A DNA stretch of 64,000 nt from Sphaerisporangium fuscum (lineage in GTDB: Bacteria > Actinomycetota > Actinomycetes > Streptosporangiales > Streptosporangiaceae): the NCBI RefSeq assembly GCF_018531465.1, contig NZ_JAHDTF010000027.1:1-64000 (forward strand), in the 5' to 3' direction. Position 1 is the first letter of the stretch. Every line of letters starts with the position of its first letter. Position numbers and translations under genes: made by a program. The notes under the pieces were generated by a model. That model worked only from the letters and a program-made list of their open reading frames with translations. It was not told where the DNA came from and searched no databases. This document shows positions 33,559 to 41,938 of this stretch, piece after piece.

Positions 33559-36500
33559 ATGATGGCGCGTGTGAGGTTCAGGTTCCCCTGGGCGGGTGAC
33601 CCGCCGAGGCGCGCGAGCGTCCGGATGGAGGCCACGGCGTCGGAGCACGGCCGGGTGTACCAGGTGGGGGGCGACCAGATCCTCAACCAGGTGGTGCTGC
33701 CTCCGCCGGCGTTGCGGCCGGCCGCCGAGGTGCCCGCCCCGCCCGGCCTGCGCAAGGCGCCTTCGCCCCCGCCGGTGTTCGTGGGCCGCGACGACGAACT
33801 GGCCGCCCTGGAGAAGGCCCTGGACGACGGCGGGGCGGGGCCCGCCGTGGTGGTCGTGCACGGGCTAGGCGGGGCCGGCAAATCGACGCTGGCCGCCCGC
33901 TACGCCGCGACCGGTCGGGAGACGTTCGACCCGGTGTGGTGGATCGCGGCCGACACCGTCTCCGCCCTGCGGGCCGGTCTGGCCACGCTGGCGGGCGCGC
34001 TGCAGCCGGAGTTGACGGCGGCCCTGCCGTCGGAGTCCCTCGCCGACTGGGCCACCGCGTGGCTGGCGGCGCACCAGGGCTGGCTGCTGGTGCTGGACGA
34101 CGTCACCCACCCCGACGACGTCGCGCGGCTGCTGGAGCGGCTTCCGGCCCGGCCCGCGCCTCACGGGCGGATCGTGGTGACCACCCGGCTGCGTGAGGGC
34201 TGGCACCGGCTCGGCGCCGCCGTCCTGCACGTCGGCATGCTGAGCGAGGAGCAGGCGGTCGAACTGCTCGCTAAGGTCACCGGGGTCCCGGACGCGGACG
34301 GGGCGCTCGACCTGGTGCGCGCGCTGGGATGTCTCCCCCTGGCCGTCGGGCAGGCCGCCGCGTACATGCGTCAGAACCGCATGCCGCCGCGCGGCTACCT
34401 GGCGCTCCTGGCCGAGGACCCGGCGTTCATGTACGACCAGGCGGCGGAGCCGCCGGGCCCTGAGCCGACCGTCGCCCGCGTCTGGCGCGTCACCCTCGAC
34501 CGGCTCGCGGACACGCCCTTGGCCGGGCACCTGCTGCGGGTGCTGGCCTGGTTCGCCCCCGAGCGGATCCCGGTCGAGGTGTTCAGCCCCCTCGCCGACC
34601 GGCCCCGGCTCCAGCAGGCCATCGGCAGGCTGGCCGCATACAACCTGCTGACCGTGGACGACGACGGCACGCTGCGGGTCCACGACCTGGTGCGGGCGCT
34701 GACCCGCACCGCCGACCGGGACGACCCCCACCGGCAGGCGGACGACATCGCCCGCGCCCGCGCCGACGCCACCGAACTGCTGGCGGCCGCGCTGCCGGAG
34801 GACCCGCTCGAACCGGACGGATGGCCCCGCTGGCGCGCGCTGCTCCCGCATGTCACCGCGCTCATCGAGCACGGACCGGTGGACGGCGTCGCCGTCGCCC
34901 GGCTGGTCAACGAGATCGGCGTCTTCCTCGGGCATCAGGGAGCACAGGCGCGGGCGATCGTCCTCTTCGAGCGCGCGGTCGCGGCCATGACGCGGATCCA
35001 GGGCCCCGGCCATCTCGACACGCTGAACGCCCGGACCAACCTGGCCGCCTCCCACTGCGAGGCCGGCGACGCGCGGCGGGCGATCGAGCTCGAACGGCTG
35101 ACGCTGGACGTGTGCCTGCGCACCCTGGGTGCGGACGACCCGCGGACGCTGCGGTCGCTCAACGGCCTGGCGTACTTCCTGCGGCAGGCGGGCCGGCTGG
35201 ACGAGGCCATCGAACTGCAGGAACGGGCCGTCACCGACGGCGTCCGGGTGCTCGGCGAGCAGCACCCGGACCTGCTGCACTTCCGCCACGTCCTGGCCGG
35301 CCACTACCGCGAGGCGGGCCGCCTGGGCGAGGCGATCGAGCTGTGCGCGCAGACCTACGCCGGATACGAGCGGACCCTCGGCGGGGAGCACCCCCTGACA
35401 CTGGCGTGCCGCCTCGACCTGGCCAACGCCCGCAACTCGGCCGGCGACTGGCGGACGGCGCAGGAGCTGTACGAGCGGACCTTGACCGACGTCCTGCGGG
35501 TCCTCGGCGCCGAGCACCCGCTGGCGATGTCGTCCCGCAACGGCCTGGCGGGCACCTGTCAGGACGCCGGGCAGATCGGGCGGGCCATCGAGCTGTACGA
35601 GCTGAACCTCGGCGAGCAGAGCCGGGTCCTCGGCGACGACCATCCCTACACCGTCATGGGCCGGAGCAACCTCGCGCTCGCCTACTACGTCGCCGATGAG
35701 GTGGACGAGGCGATCCGGCTCTACGAGCTCAACCTCCCGGAGGAGAGCCGGGTCTTCGGCGACGAGGATCCCAGCGTCCTGACGACGTCGAACAGCCTGG
35801 CGGCGTGCTACCAGGCCGCCGGTGACGTAGCGCGCGCCATCGACCTGTACGAGCGGACCCTCGCCGTCCAGACGCGGGTGCTGTCCGTGGACCACCCGAA
35901 CACTCTGGCCACCCGTGTCGGCCTCGCCGTCGCCCATCACGCGGCGGGCCGGCGGCGGCTGGGGATCGCCCTGTTGAAGGAGGTCCTGGCCGACTACCGG
36001 CGAGCGCTCGGCGACGACCACCCCGAGATCCTCGCCACCCTCGGCTCGCTCGCCCGGGCTCACGAGCAGGCAGGTGACCATCCCCGCGCCGTCAGGCTCT
36101 ACGAACAGGCCCTCGCCGGGTACGAGCGGTCCCTCGGCGGCGCCTGTCTGCAGGCCGCCCGTCTGCGCGACGACCTCGCGGACGTGTACCTGACGACGGG
36201 TGAGCCTGGGCGCGCGCTCGCGCTGTACGAGCGCAACGTGTCGGATCTCGACCGCCTGCTGGGCCGTGAGCACCCGTTCACCCTGACCGCGCGGACCGCC
36301 CTCGCCCGCGCGCACGAGACCGTGGGCGATCACGAGCGGGCGACGGCGATGTTCGAGGCGATCGTCGCCGACTGTGAGAGCTACCTCGGCGCCGACGACC
36401 CGCGGACGCTGACCGTCCGCGGCTACCTGGCGGGCGCCTGCCGCGCGGCCGGCGACCCGTGGCGGGCTCTGGTCCTGCAGAAGAAGACCGCGGACGACTG

Positions 36501-36858
36501 CGAGAGAGCCCTGGGCCCGGACCACCCCCGGACGCTGGTGGCGGTGAACAACCTCGCCGCCCTCCACCATGACCTGGGGACCGCCAAGCGCGCCGTGCGG
36601 CTCTTCCGGCGGGTCCTGGACGGCCGGCGGCGCACGCTGGGCGACGACCACGCCGAGACGATAGGGGCCCGGACGAATCTCGCCGCCGCCCTGTACACCG
36701 ACGGTGATCGGGCGGGCGCCGTCTCCCACTTCGAGCAGGCGCTCACCGACTGTGTCCGCGTCCTCGGCGAGGACCACCGGCTGACCAGATCGGTCCGCGC
36801 CCAGCTCAAGGCGATCGGCGGTCAGGCCGGCGCCGGCCCGATCCGGCCGGTGAGCTGA
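33559..36858 (+). CDS. STAND NTPase: NB-ARC domain with long TPR array
   Basis: 1,099 residues, cytoplasmic. A short N-terminal motif GRVYQVGGDQILNQ (about 30-45) is common at the start of actinobacterial NB-ARC proteins. The NB-ARC core begins at FVGRDDELAALEKAL. It has Walker A HGLGGAGKST (near 100), Walker B WLLVLDDVT, GCLPLAVGQAAAYMRQ as the GLPL motif, and a winged-helix end with VHDLVRALTR. From about 460 to the end come roughly 14 TPR units of about 42 residues with the repeated word VLG-EHP. Related STAND proteins act in signalling or phage defence. No effector domain is fused and no partner gene is evident. Confidence 0.88.
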   Translation: MMARVRFRFPWAGDPPRRASVRMEATASEHGRVYQVGGDQILNQVVLPPPALRPAAEVPAPPGLRKAPSPPPVFVGRDDELAALEKALDDGGAGPAVVVVHGLGGAGKSTLAARYAATGRETFDPVWWIAADTVSALRAGLATLAGALQPELTAALPSESLADWATAWLAAHQGWLLVLDDVTHPDDVARLLERLPARPAPHGRIVVTTRLREGWHRLGAAVLHVGMLSEEQAVELLAKVTGVPDADGALDLVRALGCLPLAVGQAAAYMRQNRMPPRGYLALLAEDPAFMYDQAAEPPGPEPTVARVWRVTLDRLADTPLAGHLLRVLAWFAPERIPVEVFSPLADRPRLQQAIGRLAAYNLLTVDDDGTLRVHDLVRALTRTADRDDPHRQADDIARARADATELLAAALPEDPLEPDGWPRWRALLPHVTALIEHGPVDGVAVARLVNEIGVFLGHQGAQARAIVLFERAVAAMTRIQGPGHLDTLNARTNLAASHCEAGDARRAIELERLTLDVCLRTLGADDPRTLRSLNGLAYFLRQAGRLDEAIELQERAVTDGVRVLGEQHPDLLHFRHVLAGHYREAGRLGEAIELCAQTYAGYERTLGGEHPLTLACRLDLANARNSAGDWRTAQELYERTLTDVLRVLGAEHPLAMSSRNGLAGTCQDAGQIGRAIELYELNLGEQSRVLGDDHPYTVMGRSNLALAYYVADEVDEAIRLYELNLPEESRVFGDEDPSVLTTSNSLAACYQAAGDVARAIDLYERTLAVQTRVLSVDHPNTLATRVGLAVAHHAAGRRRLGIALLKEVLADYRRALGDDHPEILATLGSLARAHEQAGDHPRAVRLYEQALAGYERSLGGACLQAARLRDDLADVYLTTGEPGRALALYERNVSDLDRLLGREHPFTLTARTALARAHETVGDHERATAMFEAIVADCESYLGADDPRTLTVRGYLAGACRAAGDPWRALVLQKKTADDCERALGPDHPRTLVAVNNLAALHHDLGTAKRAVRLFRRVLDGRRRTLGDDHAETIGARTNLAAALYTDGDRAGAVSHFEQALTDCVRVLGEDHRLTRSVRAQLKAIGGQAGAGPIRPVS

Positions 36859-36973
36859 CCGACTCGGCGCTGACAGGCTCGCCGGGCACCGTCAGCGTCC
36901 TGTCGGACGGTTGTCGGCGCCCGCCCCGAGGGTTGCATCCGTCAACGACCTCTCAGACAACGGGAAACACATC

Positions 36974-38335
36974 ATGAACAGCAGGACCTGGGCCGCGGCC
37001 CTGACCATCGGCCTGGCCGCCGCCGCCGTCGCCACCACCTCCGCCGCCGCCGACACCGGTGAGGCGAAGGTCGTCGCCGCGCTCGACAGTGCGGCCAGGC
37101 CGCTCGCCTCGGCCGCGCCCCAGGCGGGCCAGCGTGACCTGAAGGCGTTCGGCGCGATGGTGGCGGGCGCCAAGGTGGTGGGCGTCGGCGAGGCCACGCA
37201 CAGCACCGCCGAGTTCTACACCCTCAACCAGCGGCTGCTGCGTTACCTGGTGACCGAGAAGGGCTTCACGACCTTCGCCCGGGAGCTGAGCTGGAGCACC
37301 GGTGTGCGGCTGAACGACTACGTCCTGAACGGCAAGGGCGACCCGCGCGCGATCATGCACGACGAGGTCAAGGGCCCCTACGACCTGTTCGACAACAGCG
37401 AGTTCCTCGGCCTGATCACCTGGATGCGCTCCTACAACGCCACCCACCAGGCCAAGGTCCAGTTCATGGGCGCCGACCTGCTCTACCCCGGCGACGTCCT
37501 GTTCGACAAGGTCCTGGCCTACGTCGAGCAGCACCACCCCGGCCTGCTGGAGCGGTTCACCCAGCTGTACGACGGGTTGCGGCCCACCACTCCCGACGCC
37601 GGCGAGTACATGGGCATGGCGCTGTCCCAGCCGCTGGAGACCCGCCAGGACAACGCCCGGCGCGCCACCCAGGCCCTGAAGCTCCTCCAGCGGCACACCA
37701 GCGCGAGCGAGGACTACCGGTGGGCGGTGCAGCACGCCCGCGCCCTGTCGCAGACCTTCACCGACTTCGCCTTCGACCAGGCCACCGCCGAGGGCCGCCG
37801 GCAGGCGCAGGTCTACCGGGACAAGGCCATGGCCGACAACGTCGTCTGGTGGAACACCACGACCGGCCACAAGATCCAGATGTCGGGGCTGAACGCGCAC
37901 ATCAGCTACACCCCGATCGACACGATGTTCGTGCCCGCGCCGATGGGCGGGGTCCTGCGCGAGCGTCTGGGCCGCCGCTTCGTCACCGTCGGCACCTCCT
38001 TCGACCAGGGCGGCTACAACTTCCTGATCGACAAGGGCACCTGCCCGGCCGGTTCGCGCCCGGCCGAGCGGCCCCTCACCTGCAAGGGCTCGGTGGACGC
38101 CGCCGGCAGCGACTATAACGAGTACGTCCTGGACCAGGTCCGCTACCGCGACTTCATCCTGGACACCCGCACCGCGCCGCAGCCGGCACGGACGTGGCTC
38201 GCGCAGAGCCGCCCCACCCGGCTGATCGGCGGCGGCTTCTGGTCCCCCGACCAGGCCACCAAGGTCGCTCTCGGCGAGTCCTTCGACATCGTGATCCACC
38301 TGCACAAGGTCAAGGCCGCCGCGCTGCTGCCCTGA
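36974..38335 (+). CDS. Erythromycin-esterase-family protein with signal peptide
   Basis: About 453 residues. ATG 36974 gives a signal peptide (MNSRTWAAALTIGL, cleavage near SAAADTG), while a start upstream in the same frame would bury it. The Ere fold is recognised by VGVGEATHSTAEFY (the catalytic GE..H...EF motif), FARELSW, the conserved LNAHISY and a late GGGFWSP. Cytosolic Ere enzymes hydrolyse macrolide lactones. This protein is predicted to be exported, so its substrate may differ or be attacked outside the cell. Followed by a perfect hairpin. Resistance function is not shown by the sequence. Confidence 0.85.
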   Translation: MNSRTWAAALTIGLAAAAVATTSAAADTGEAKVVAALDSAARPLASAAPQAGQRDLKAFGAMVAGAKVVGVGEATHSTAEFYTLNQRLLRYLVTEKGFTTFARELSWSTGVRLNDYVLNGKGDPRAIMHDEVKGPYDLFDNSEFLGLITWMRSYNATHQAKVQFMGADLLYPGDVLFDKVLAYVEQHHPGLLERFTQLYDGLRPTTPDAGEYMGMALSQPLETRQDNARRATQALKLLQRHTSASEDYRWAVQHARALSQTFTDFAFDQATAEGRRQAQVYRDKAMADNVVWWNTTTGHKIQMSGLNAHISYTPIDTMFVPAPMGGVLRERLGRRFVTVGTSFDQGGYNFLIDKGTCPAGSRPAERPLTCKGSVDAAGSDYNEYVLDQVRYRDFILDTRTAPQPARTWLAQSRPTRLIGGGFWSPDQATKVALGESFDIVIHLHKVKAAALLP

Positions 38336-38350
38336 CGCGGCATTCAGGTC

Positions 38351-38376
38351 CGGCAGGCGGAGCGCTCCGCCTGCCG
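38351..38376 (+). terminator. Terminator of the erythromycin-esterase-family gene
   Basis: CGGCAGGCGGAG and CTCCGCCTGCCG form a perfect 12-base stem separated by CG, followed by TTTCC, 16 bases after the stop. Confidence 0.8.
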
Positions 38377-38413
38377 TTTCCACGTCCGGCCACGCCCGTG
38401 CCGAGGCGACGGG

Positions 38414-38617
38414 TCACTCCGGGTGCTCGGCGGCGTTCCGGACGTCGGTGGCGGCCTGGGCGAACGCGCGGATCAACGGGCTCTCCGCGGCCGTGCGCCA
38501 CATCAAGGCCCACTGGCAGGGGGCGGCGTCGCGGATCGGCACGGTGGTCAGGTCGGGCCAGGGATAGAAGCCGGTGAACTCGGCGGGGACGCCGGCGGTG
38601 GCCTGGCCCGGTTCCAT
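38414..38617 (-). pseudogene. C-terminal remnant of a LysR-family regulator
   Basis: Reading minus from 38617 gives about 67 residues. GVPAEFTGFYPWPDLTTVPI, then CQWALMWR, then SPLIRAFAQAA match the last part of a LysR substrate-binding domain. Upstream of this, all frames lose similarity and there is no helix-turn-helix, so the N-terminal three quarters are missing. The frame is formally open further upstream, but that part does not resemble LysR. It lies divergent from the LPMO gene, and the lost regulator may once have controlled it. Confidence 0.65.
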
Positions 38618-38910
38618 GGGCCCCTCCGGACCATGAATGTATCGGTGAACGGTCTTCCTGATCGTGAATGCGGACGTGAACAATCCGGTCGCCGAGATCG
38701 CGCCGTCCAGGGCGTGAGCTGGTTCCGCCGGCCCCGTCGCCCCCACCGGCCAGGAGGCGGCGACGAGGAGCGCGCCCTGGTCCCTTCGAGAGCGGTGGCA
38801 GGTACGGCACAGAAGGAACCCCCTCGCGTGGAATCTCCGTAACAGGCTCTTTACTGTTAAGAAACTTTCTTTTAAGTTAGGGGTATCCCCCCATGTAGAG
38901 GAGAACTTCA
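38618..38910. other. Upstream region of the LPMO gene
   Basis: No gene. GC-rich up to about 38830, then an AT-rich promoter-like part. That part includes the inverted repeat at 38859, a GGGG-TAT-CCCC element near 38881 and a GAGGAGAAC ribosome binding site. Confidence 0.45.
38859..38871. promoter_or_regulatory. Inverted repeat AAGAAA-C-TTTCTT upstream of the LPMO gene
   Basis: AAGAAACTTTCTT is a perfect six-base-arm palindrome with one central base, extended imperfectly to TTAAG...TTTAA. It sits about 40 bases before the LPMO start in an AT-rich patch and is a plausible operator for polysaccharide-responsive control. Confidence 0.5.
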
Positions 38911-39663
38911 ATGCGAAGGACTCTCACGTTAGTCTCCGCGGCGGTGGTGGCCATCGCCGCGACCATCGTCGTGACCTCCAGCCCGGCGTACGCCCACGGC
39001 TACGTCAACTACCCGCCCAGCAGGCAGGCGTTCTGCGCGCAGGGCAAGGTGCCGAACTGCGGCGACATCATCTACGAGCCGCAGAGCGTGGAGGGCCCCA
39101 AGGGCCTGCGCAGCTGCAACGCGGGCCTGTCGCAGTTCGCCCAGCTCGCCGACGAGAGCAAGGCCTGGCCCGTCACGTCCGTCGGCACCTCGGTGACCTT
39201 CACCTGGACGTTCACCGCCAGGCACGCCACGCTGAACTACGAGTACTACATCGGCAACACGCGGGTCGCGGTCTTCGACGGCGGCGGGAAGCAGCCGCCG
39301 GACACGATCTCGCAGACGGTGAACCTCGCCGGGTACTCCGGCCGCCAGAAGGTCCTCGCCATCTGGAACATCGCCGACACGGCCAACGCCTTCTACTCCT
39401 GCATCGACCTGAACATCGGCGGCGGAGGCGGCCCCACACCCACACCCACACCCACACCCACGCCGACCCCCACCCCCACCCCGACTCCGACTCCCACCCC
39501 GACGCCCACGCCGACGCCCTCGGGCACCTGGCAGGCGGGCACCGTCTACGCCATCGGCGCCGTGGTGACCTACGGAGGCTCCACCTACCGGTGCGTCCAG
39601 TCGCACACGGCGATCGCGGGCTGGGAGCCGCCGAACGTCCCCGCACTCTGGCAGCGGGTGTGA
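38911..39663 (+). CDS. Lytic polysaccharide monooxygenase (AA10) with C-terminal CBM5/12
   Basis: Secreted copper enzyme that oxidatively cleaves chitin or cellulose, 250 residues. The signal peptide ends at AYA, leaving His29 as the mature N-terminal copper ligand (HGYVNYPPSRQAFC). His105 (FTARHATLNYEYY) completes the histidine brace, and Phe161 (NAFYSCIDLNI) is the usual axial residue. A Gly patch and a 29-residue Pro-Thr linker (about 175-203) lead to a small carbohydrate-binding module starting with TWQAGTVYAIGAVVTYGG and ending near PALW. The GAGGAGAAC ribosome binding site is strong. The DoxX gene begins two bases after the stop. Confidence 0.95.
   Translation: MRRTLTLVSAAVVAIAATIVVTSSPAYAHGYVNYPPSRQAFCAQGKVPNCGDIIYEPQSVEGPKGLRSCNAGLSQFAQLADESKAWPVTSVGTSVTFTWTFTARHATLNYEYYIGNTRVAVFDGGGKQPPDTISQTVNLAGYSGRQKVLAIWNIADTANAFYSCIDLNIGGGGGPTPTPTPTPTPTPTPTPTPTPTPTPTPTPSGTWQAGTVYAIGAVVTYGGSTYRCVQSHTAIAGWEPPNVPALWQRV
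39433..39519 (+). repeat. (Pro-Thr)n linker-encoding low-complexity repeat
   Basis: Alternating CCN ACN codons for about 29 codons within the LPMO gene. It starts as a CCCACA hexamer run and then changes to mixed codons. Length is likely variable between strains. Confidence 0.9.
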
Positions 39664-39665
39664 CC

Positions 39666-40094
39666 ATGGACCGCTTACGTGAAGCCGTCGTGTCGCTGTT
39701 CCGCGTCGTGACCGGCCTGCTGTTCGCCTGCCACGGCGCGGCCACCCTGTTCGGCGTGCTCGGCGGCCCGCACGACGGGAGGATCCCGGCCGTCGGCGCG
39801 TGGCCCGACTGGTGGGCCGGTGCGATCGAGCTCGGCGCGGGCGGTCTGGTGCTCGTCGGGCTCGCCACCCGCGCCGCCGCGCTGCTGTGCTCCGGCACGA
39901 TGGCCTACGCGTACTTCACGGTCCACCTGCCCAAGGGCCTGTTCCCCATCATGAACGGGGGCGAGCCCGCGGCGCTGTTCTCCTGGTCGTTCCTGCTGGT
40001 GGCCCTGCTGGGCGGCGGAGCGTGGTCGCTGGACACGCTCCTGACCCGGTCGCGCAGGCACCTGCACGCGCACGCCCCGGTGCACCAGCTCTGA
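39666..40094 (+). CDS. DoxX-family membrane protein
   Basis: 142 residues with four hydrophobic segments. The DoxX pattern is visible: RVVTGLLFACHGAATLFGVLGG, then AGAIELGAGGLVLVGLATRAAALLCSGTMAYAYFTVHLPKG, and a last segment in LFSWSFLLVALLGGGAW. Family members associate with redox partners in the membrane; the role here is unknown. ATG at 39666 is two bases from the LPMO stop, so co-transcription with the LPMO is likely. An upstream start in the same frame would overlap the LPMO gene and is rejected. Confidence 0.85.
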   Translation: MDRLREAVVSLFRVVTGLLFACHGAATLFGVLGGPHDGRIPAVGAWPDWWAGAIELGAGGLVLVGLATRAAALLCSGTMAYAYFTVHLPKGLFPIMNGGEPAALFSWSFLLVALLGGGAWSLDTLLTRSRRHLHAHAPVHQL

Positions 40095-40098
40095 CCTG

Positions 40099-40120
40099 AG
40101 GGGGCGGGCGGGCGCCCCCT
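40099..40120. terminator. Bidirectional terminator between DoxX and the response regulator
   Basis: AGGGGGCG-GGCGGG-CGCCCCCT, an eight-base perfect stem in the 45-base gap between convergent genes, followed by TT on the plus strand. Confidence 0.7.
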
Positions 40121-40139
40121 TCGGCACCGTCGCCGGGGT

Positions 40140-40745
40140 CTAGAGCCAGCCCTGCGACTGGGCACGCTGGACGGCCTCGATGCGGTTGCGGGCGTGGGTC
40201 TTCTGGATGGCCGAGGAGAGGTAGTTGCGGACGGTCCCCTCCGACAGGTGCAGGCGCACGGCGATGTCGCCGATCGTGGAGCCGTCGGAGGCCGCGGCGA
40301 GCACGTCGCGCTCGCGGGCCGACAGGGGGTTCGGGCCGGCGCTCAGCGCGGCGGCGGCCAGCGCGGGGTCGATGACCCGCTCCCCGGCGAGCACCCTGCG
40401 GATGGCGGCGGCCAGCTCCCTGGCCGGGCTGTCCTTCACCATGAACGCCGCCGCGCCCGCCTCCATGGCGCGCCGCAGGTACCCCGGCCTGCCGAAGGTG
40501 GTGAGGATCATCACGCGGCATCCGGGCAGCTCGCCGGTGATGCGCGCCGCCGCCGTGATGCCGTCCATGACCGGCATCTCGATGTCGAGGAGCACGATGT
40601 CCGGGCGGGTGGACAGAGCGGCGGACACGGCCTCCTCACCGGTGGCGGCCTCCCCGACGACCTCGATGTCGGGCTCCAGGCCGAGCAGCGACGCCAGCGC
40701 GCCCCGGACCATCGCCTGATCCTCCGCCAGCACGACCCTGATCAC
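40140..40745 (-). CDS. NarL/LuxR-type response regulator, DesR-like
   Basis: 201 residues. The receiver domain has the acidic pair AEDQ at 8-10, phospho-acceptor Asp54 (VLLDIEMPVMDG) and Lys in FMVKDSP. The C-terminal LuxR helix-turn-helix is clear (NPLSARERDVLAAASDGSTI, then SEGTVRNYLSSAIQK). GTG start five bases after GGGAG. Last gene of a four-gene operon with ABC ATPase, permease and sensor kinase. This layout is like DesKR and antibiotic-sensing ABC/two-component sets. Presumably activates its own operon through the palindrome at 43627. Confidence 0.92.
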   Translation of the reverse strand: MIRVVLAEDQAMVRGALASLLGLEPDIEVVGEAATGEEAVSAALSTRPDIVLLDIEMPVMDGITAAARITGELPGCRVMILTTFGRPGYLRRAMEAGAAAFMVKDSPARELAAAIRRVLAGERVIDPALAAAALSAGPNPLSARERDVLAAASDGSTIGDIAVRLHLSEGTVRNYLSSAIQKTHARNRIEAVQRAQSQGWL

Positions 40746-40794
40746 TGATGCTCCCGGAATGTGTGCGCCCGCTCTCCGGTGACGGGCGAGGACG

Positions 40795-41937
40795 TCAGGT
40801 GCGAGATTCTACGGCGGCCGGGACGGCCACCCGCAGACGGAAACCACCGCCGGGCCGCGGGCCCGCCTCAACCGTCCCACCGGCCGCCTGGACACGTTCG
40901 GTGAGCCCGGTCAGCCCGCTGCCCGGCCGGCACGGCCCGGCCTGCGTGCCGTCGTCGTCGATCTCCATGCTCGCCCCGCCGTCCTGGAAGGCCACGGTGA
41001 TCTCACAGCTGGACGCTCCGGCGTGCCGCACGACGTTGGTGACGCCCTCGCGCACGGCCCAGCCGAACAACCCGTCCAGGACGTCGGGGAGCGGGGTGCC
41101 CAAGGTGCGGACGACCGCCCGCACCCCGGCCGCGGCGAGCGCGGAGCGGGCGTTGTCGAGCTCCTCGGACAGGCCACGCCGCCGGTAGCCGGTCACGGCC
41201 TCGCGCACCTCCTGCAGGGCGAGCCGGGCCACCGACTCCACGTCGCGGATCTCCCCCACCGCCTTGTCCGACCCCTGCTCGGCGAGCCGCCCGGCCAGCT
41301 CGCTCTTGAGCACGATCAGCGACAGGCTGTGCCCGAGCAGGTCGTGCAGGTCGCGGGCGATGCGCAGGCGCTCCTCGCTCGCCGCGAGCCTCGCCACCTC
41401 GTCCTGGGCCTGCCGGAGCTCGACCACCAGCATGCGCGTGTTGCGGATGCTCATGAACAGCACGCCGAGCGTGACCACCTGCAACTCCAGCACCGGGATG
41501 GCGTCCCCGGCGCCGACGATGAGGCCTTCCACCAGCACGATCAGCGCCATGCAGCCGACCCCGGCGAACGCCTGCCGGGGAGGCAGCGCCATGCTGAGCA
41601 TGATGGCGATGTAGACCGGCAAGGTCAGCCACGCACCGCCGAAGACGAGGGGGAACACCACGGCCATGAGCGTGGTGAGGCAGAGCAGCGGGAGCGTCCA
41701 GGGGCTCGGCCGGCCGTAGCCCCTCGGGCTGAGCACGGTGGCGACGTAGCTCACCAGGAAGGCCACCAGCGACGCCACCGCCCAGTACGCCTCGGTCCCG
41801 GTGGTCGCCCCGGAGGTGATGTCGGAGGCCGGATAGAACAGGTAGATCAGGCCCACGGAGAGGCCGATCAGCCGCCGCCAGCGGGACGGCCTTTCGTCCG
41901 TCCCGCCGAAGGTGAAGATGTTGCGCAGGTCGCCCAT
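40795..41937 (-). CDS. Sensor histidine kinase, DesK-like (HisKA_3)
   Basis: 380 residues. The N-terminal half has about five to six membrane segments with little extracytoplasmic sequence, as in sensors of the membrane state. The phospho-acceptor His198 lies in RIARDLHDLLGHSLS (HisKA_3). The ATPase domain shows the N-box WAVREGVTNVVRHA and GSGLTGLTERV. The start is one base after the permease stop, so it is co-translated with the transporter. Its partner is the response regulator 49 bases downstream. Stimulus unknown, perhaps a membrane-active compound exported by the ABC pair. Confidence 0.92.
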   Translation of the reverse strand: MGDLRNIFTFGGTDERPSRWRRLIGLSVGLIYLFYPASDITSGATTGTEAYWAVASLVAFLVSYVATVLSPRGYGRPSPWTLPLLCLTTLMAVVFPLVFGGAWLTLPVYIAIMLSMALPPRQAFAGVGCMALIVLVEGLIVGAGDAIPVLELQVVTLGVLFMSIRNTRMLVVELRQAQDEVARLAASEERLRIARDLHDLLGHSLSLIVLKSELAGRLAEQGSDKAVGEIRDVESVARLALQEVREAVTGYRRRGLSEELDNARSALAAAGVRAVVRTLGTPLPDVLDGLFGWAVREGVTNVVRHAGASSCEITVAFQDGGASMEIDDDGTQAGPCRPGSGLTGLTERVQAAGGTVEAGPRPGGGFRLRVAVPAAVESRT

Positions 41938-41938
41938 C

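Noticed and set aside
33865..36777. 970-codon minus-strand frame opposite the STAND gene
   Set aside because: Shadow of the TPR repeats; it lacks any recognisable domain, while the plus strand has full NB-ARC motifs.
38618..38911. Upstream part of the 165-codon minus frame as the missing LysR N-terminus
   Set aside because: It contains no helix-turn-helix and does not resemble LysR; only the last 67 codons do.
13821..40094. A secondary-metabolite gene cluster around the SARP regulator
   Set aside because: No polyketide, non-ribosomal peptide, terpene or lanthipeptide core enzyme was seen in the window.
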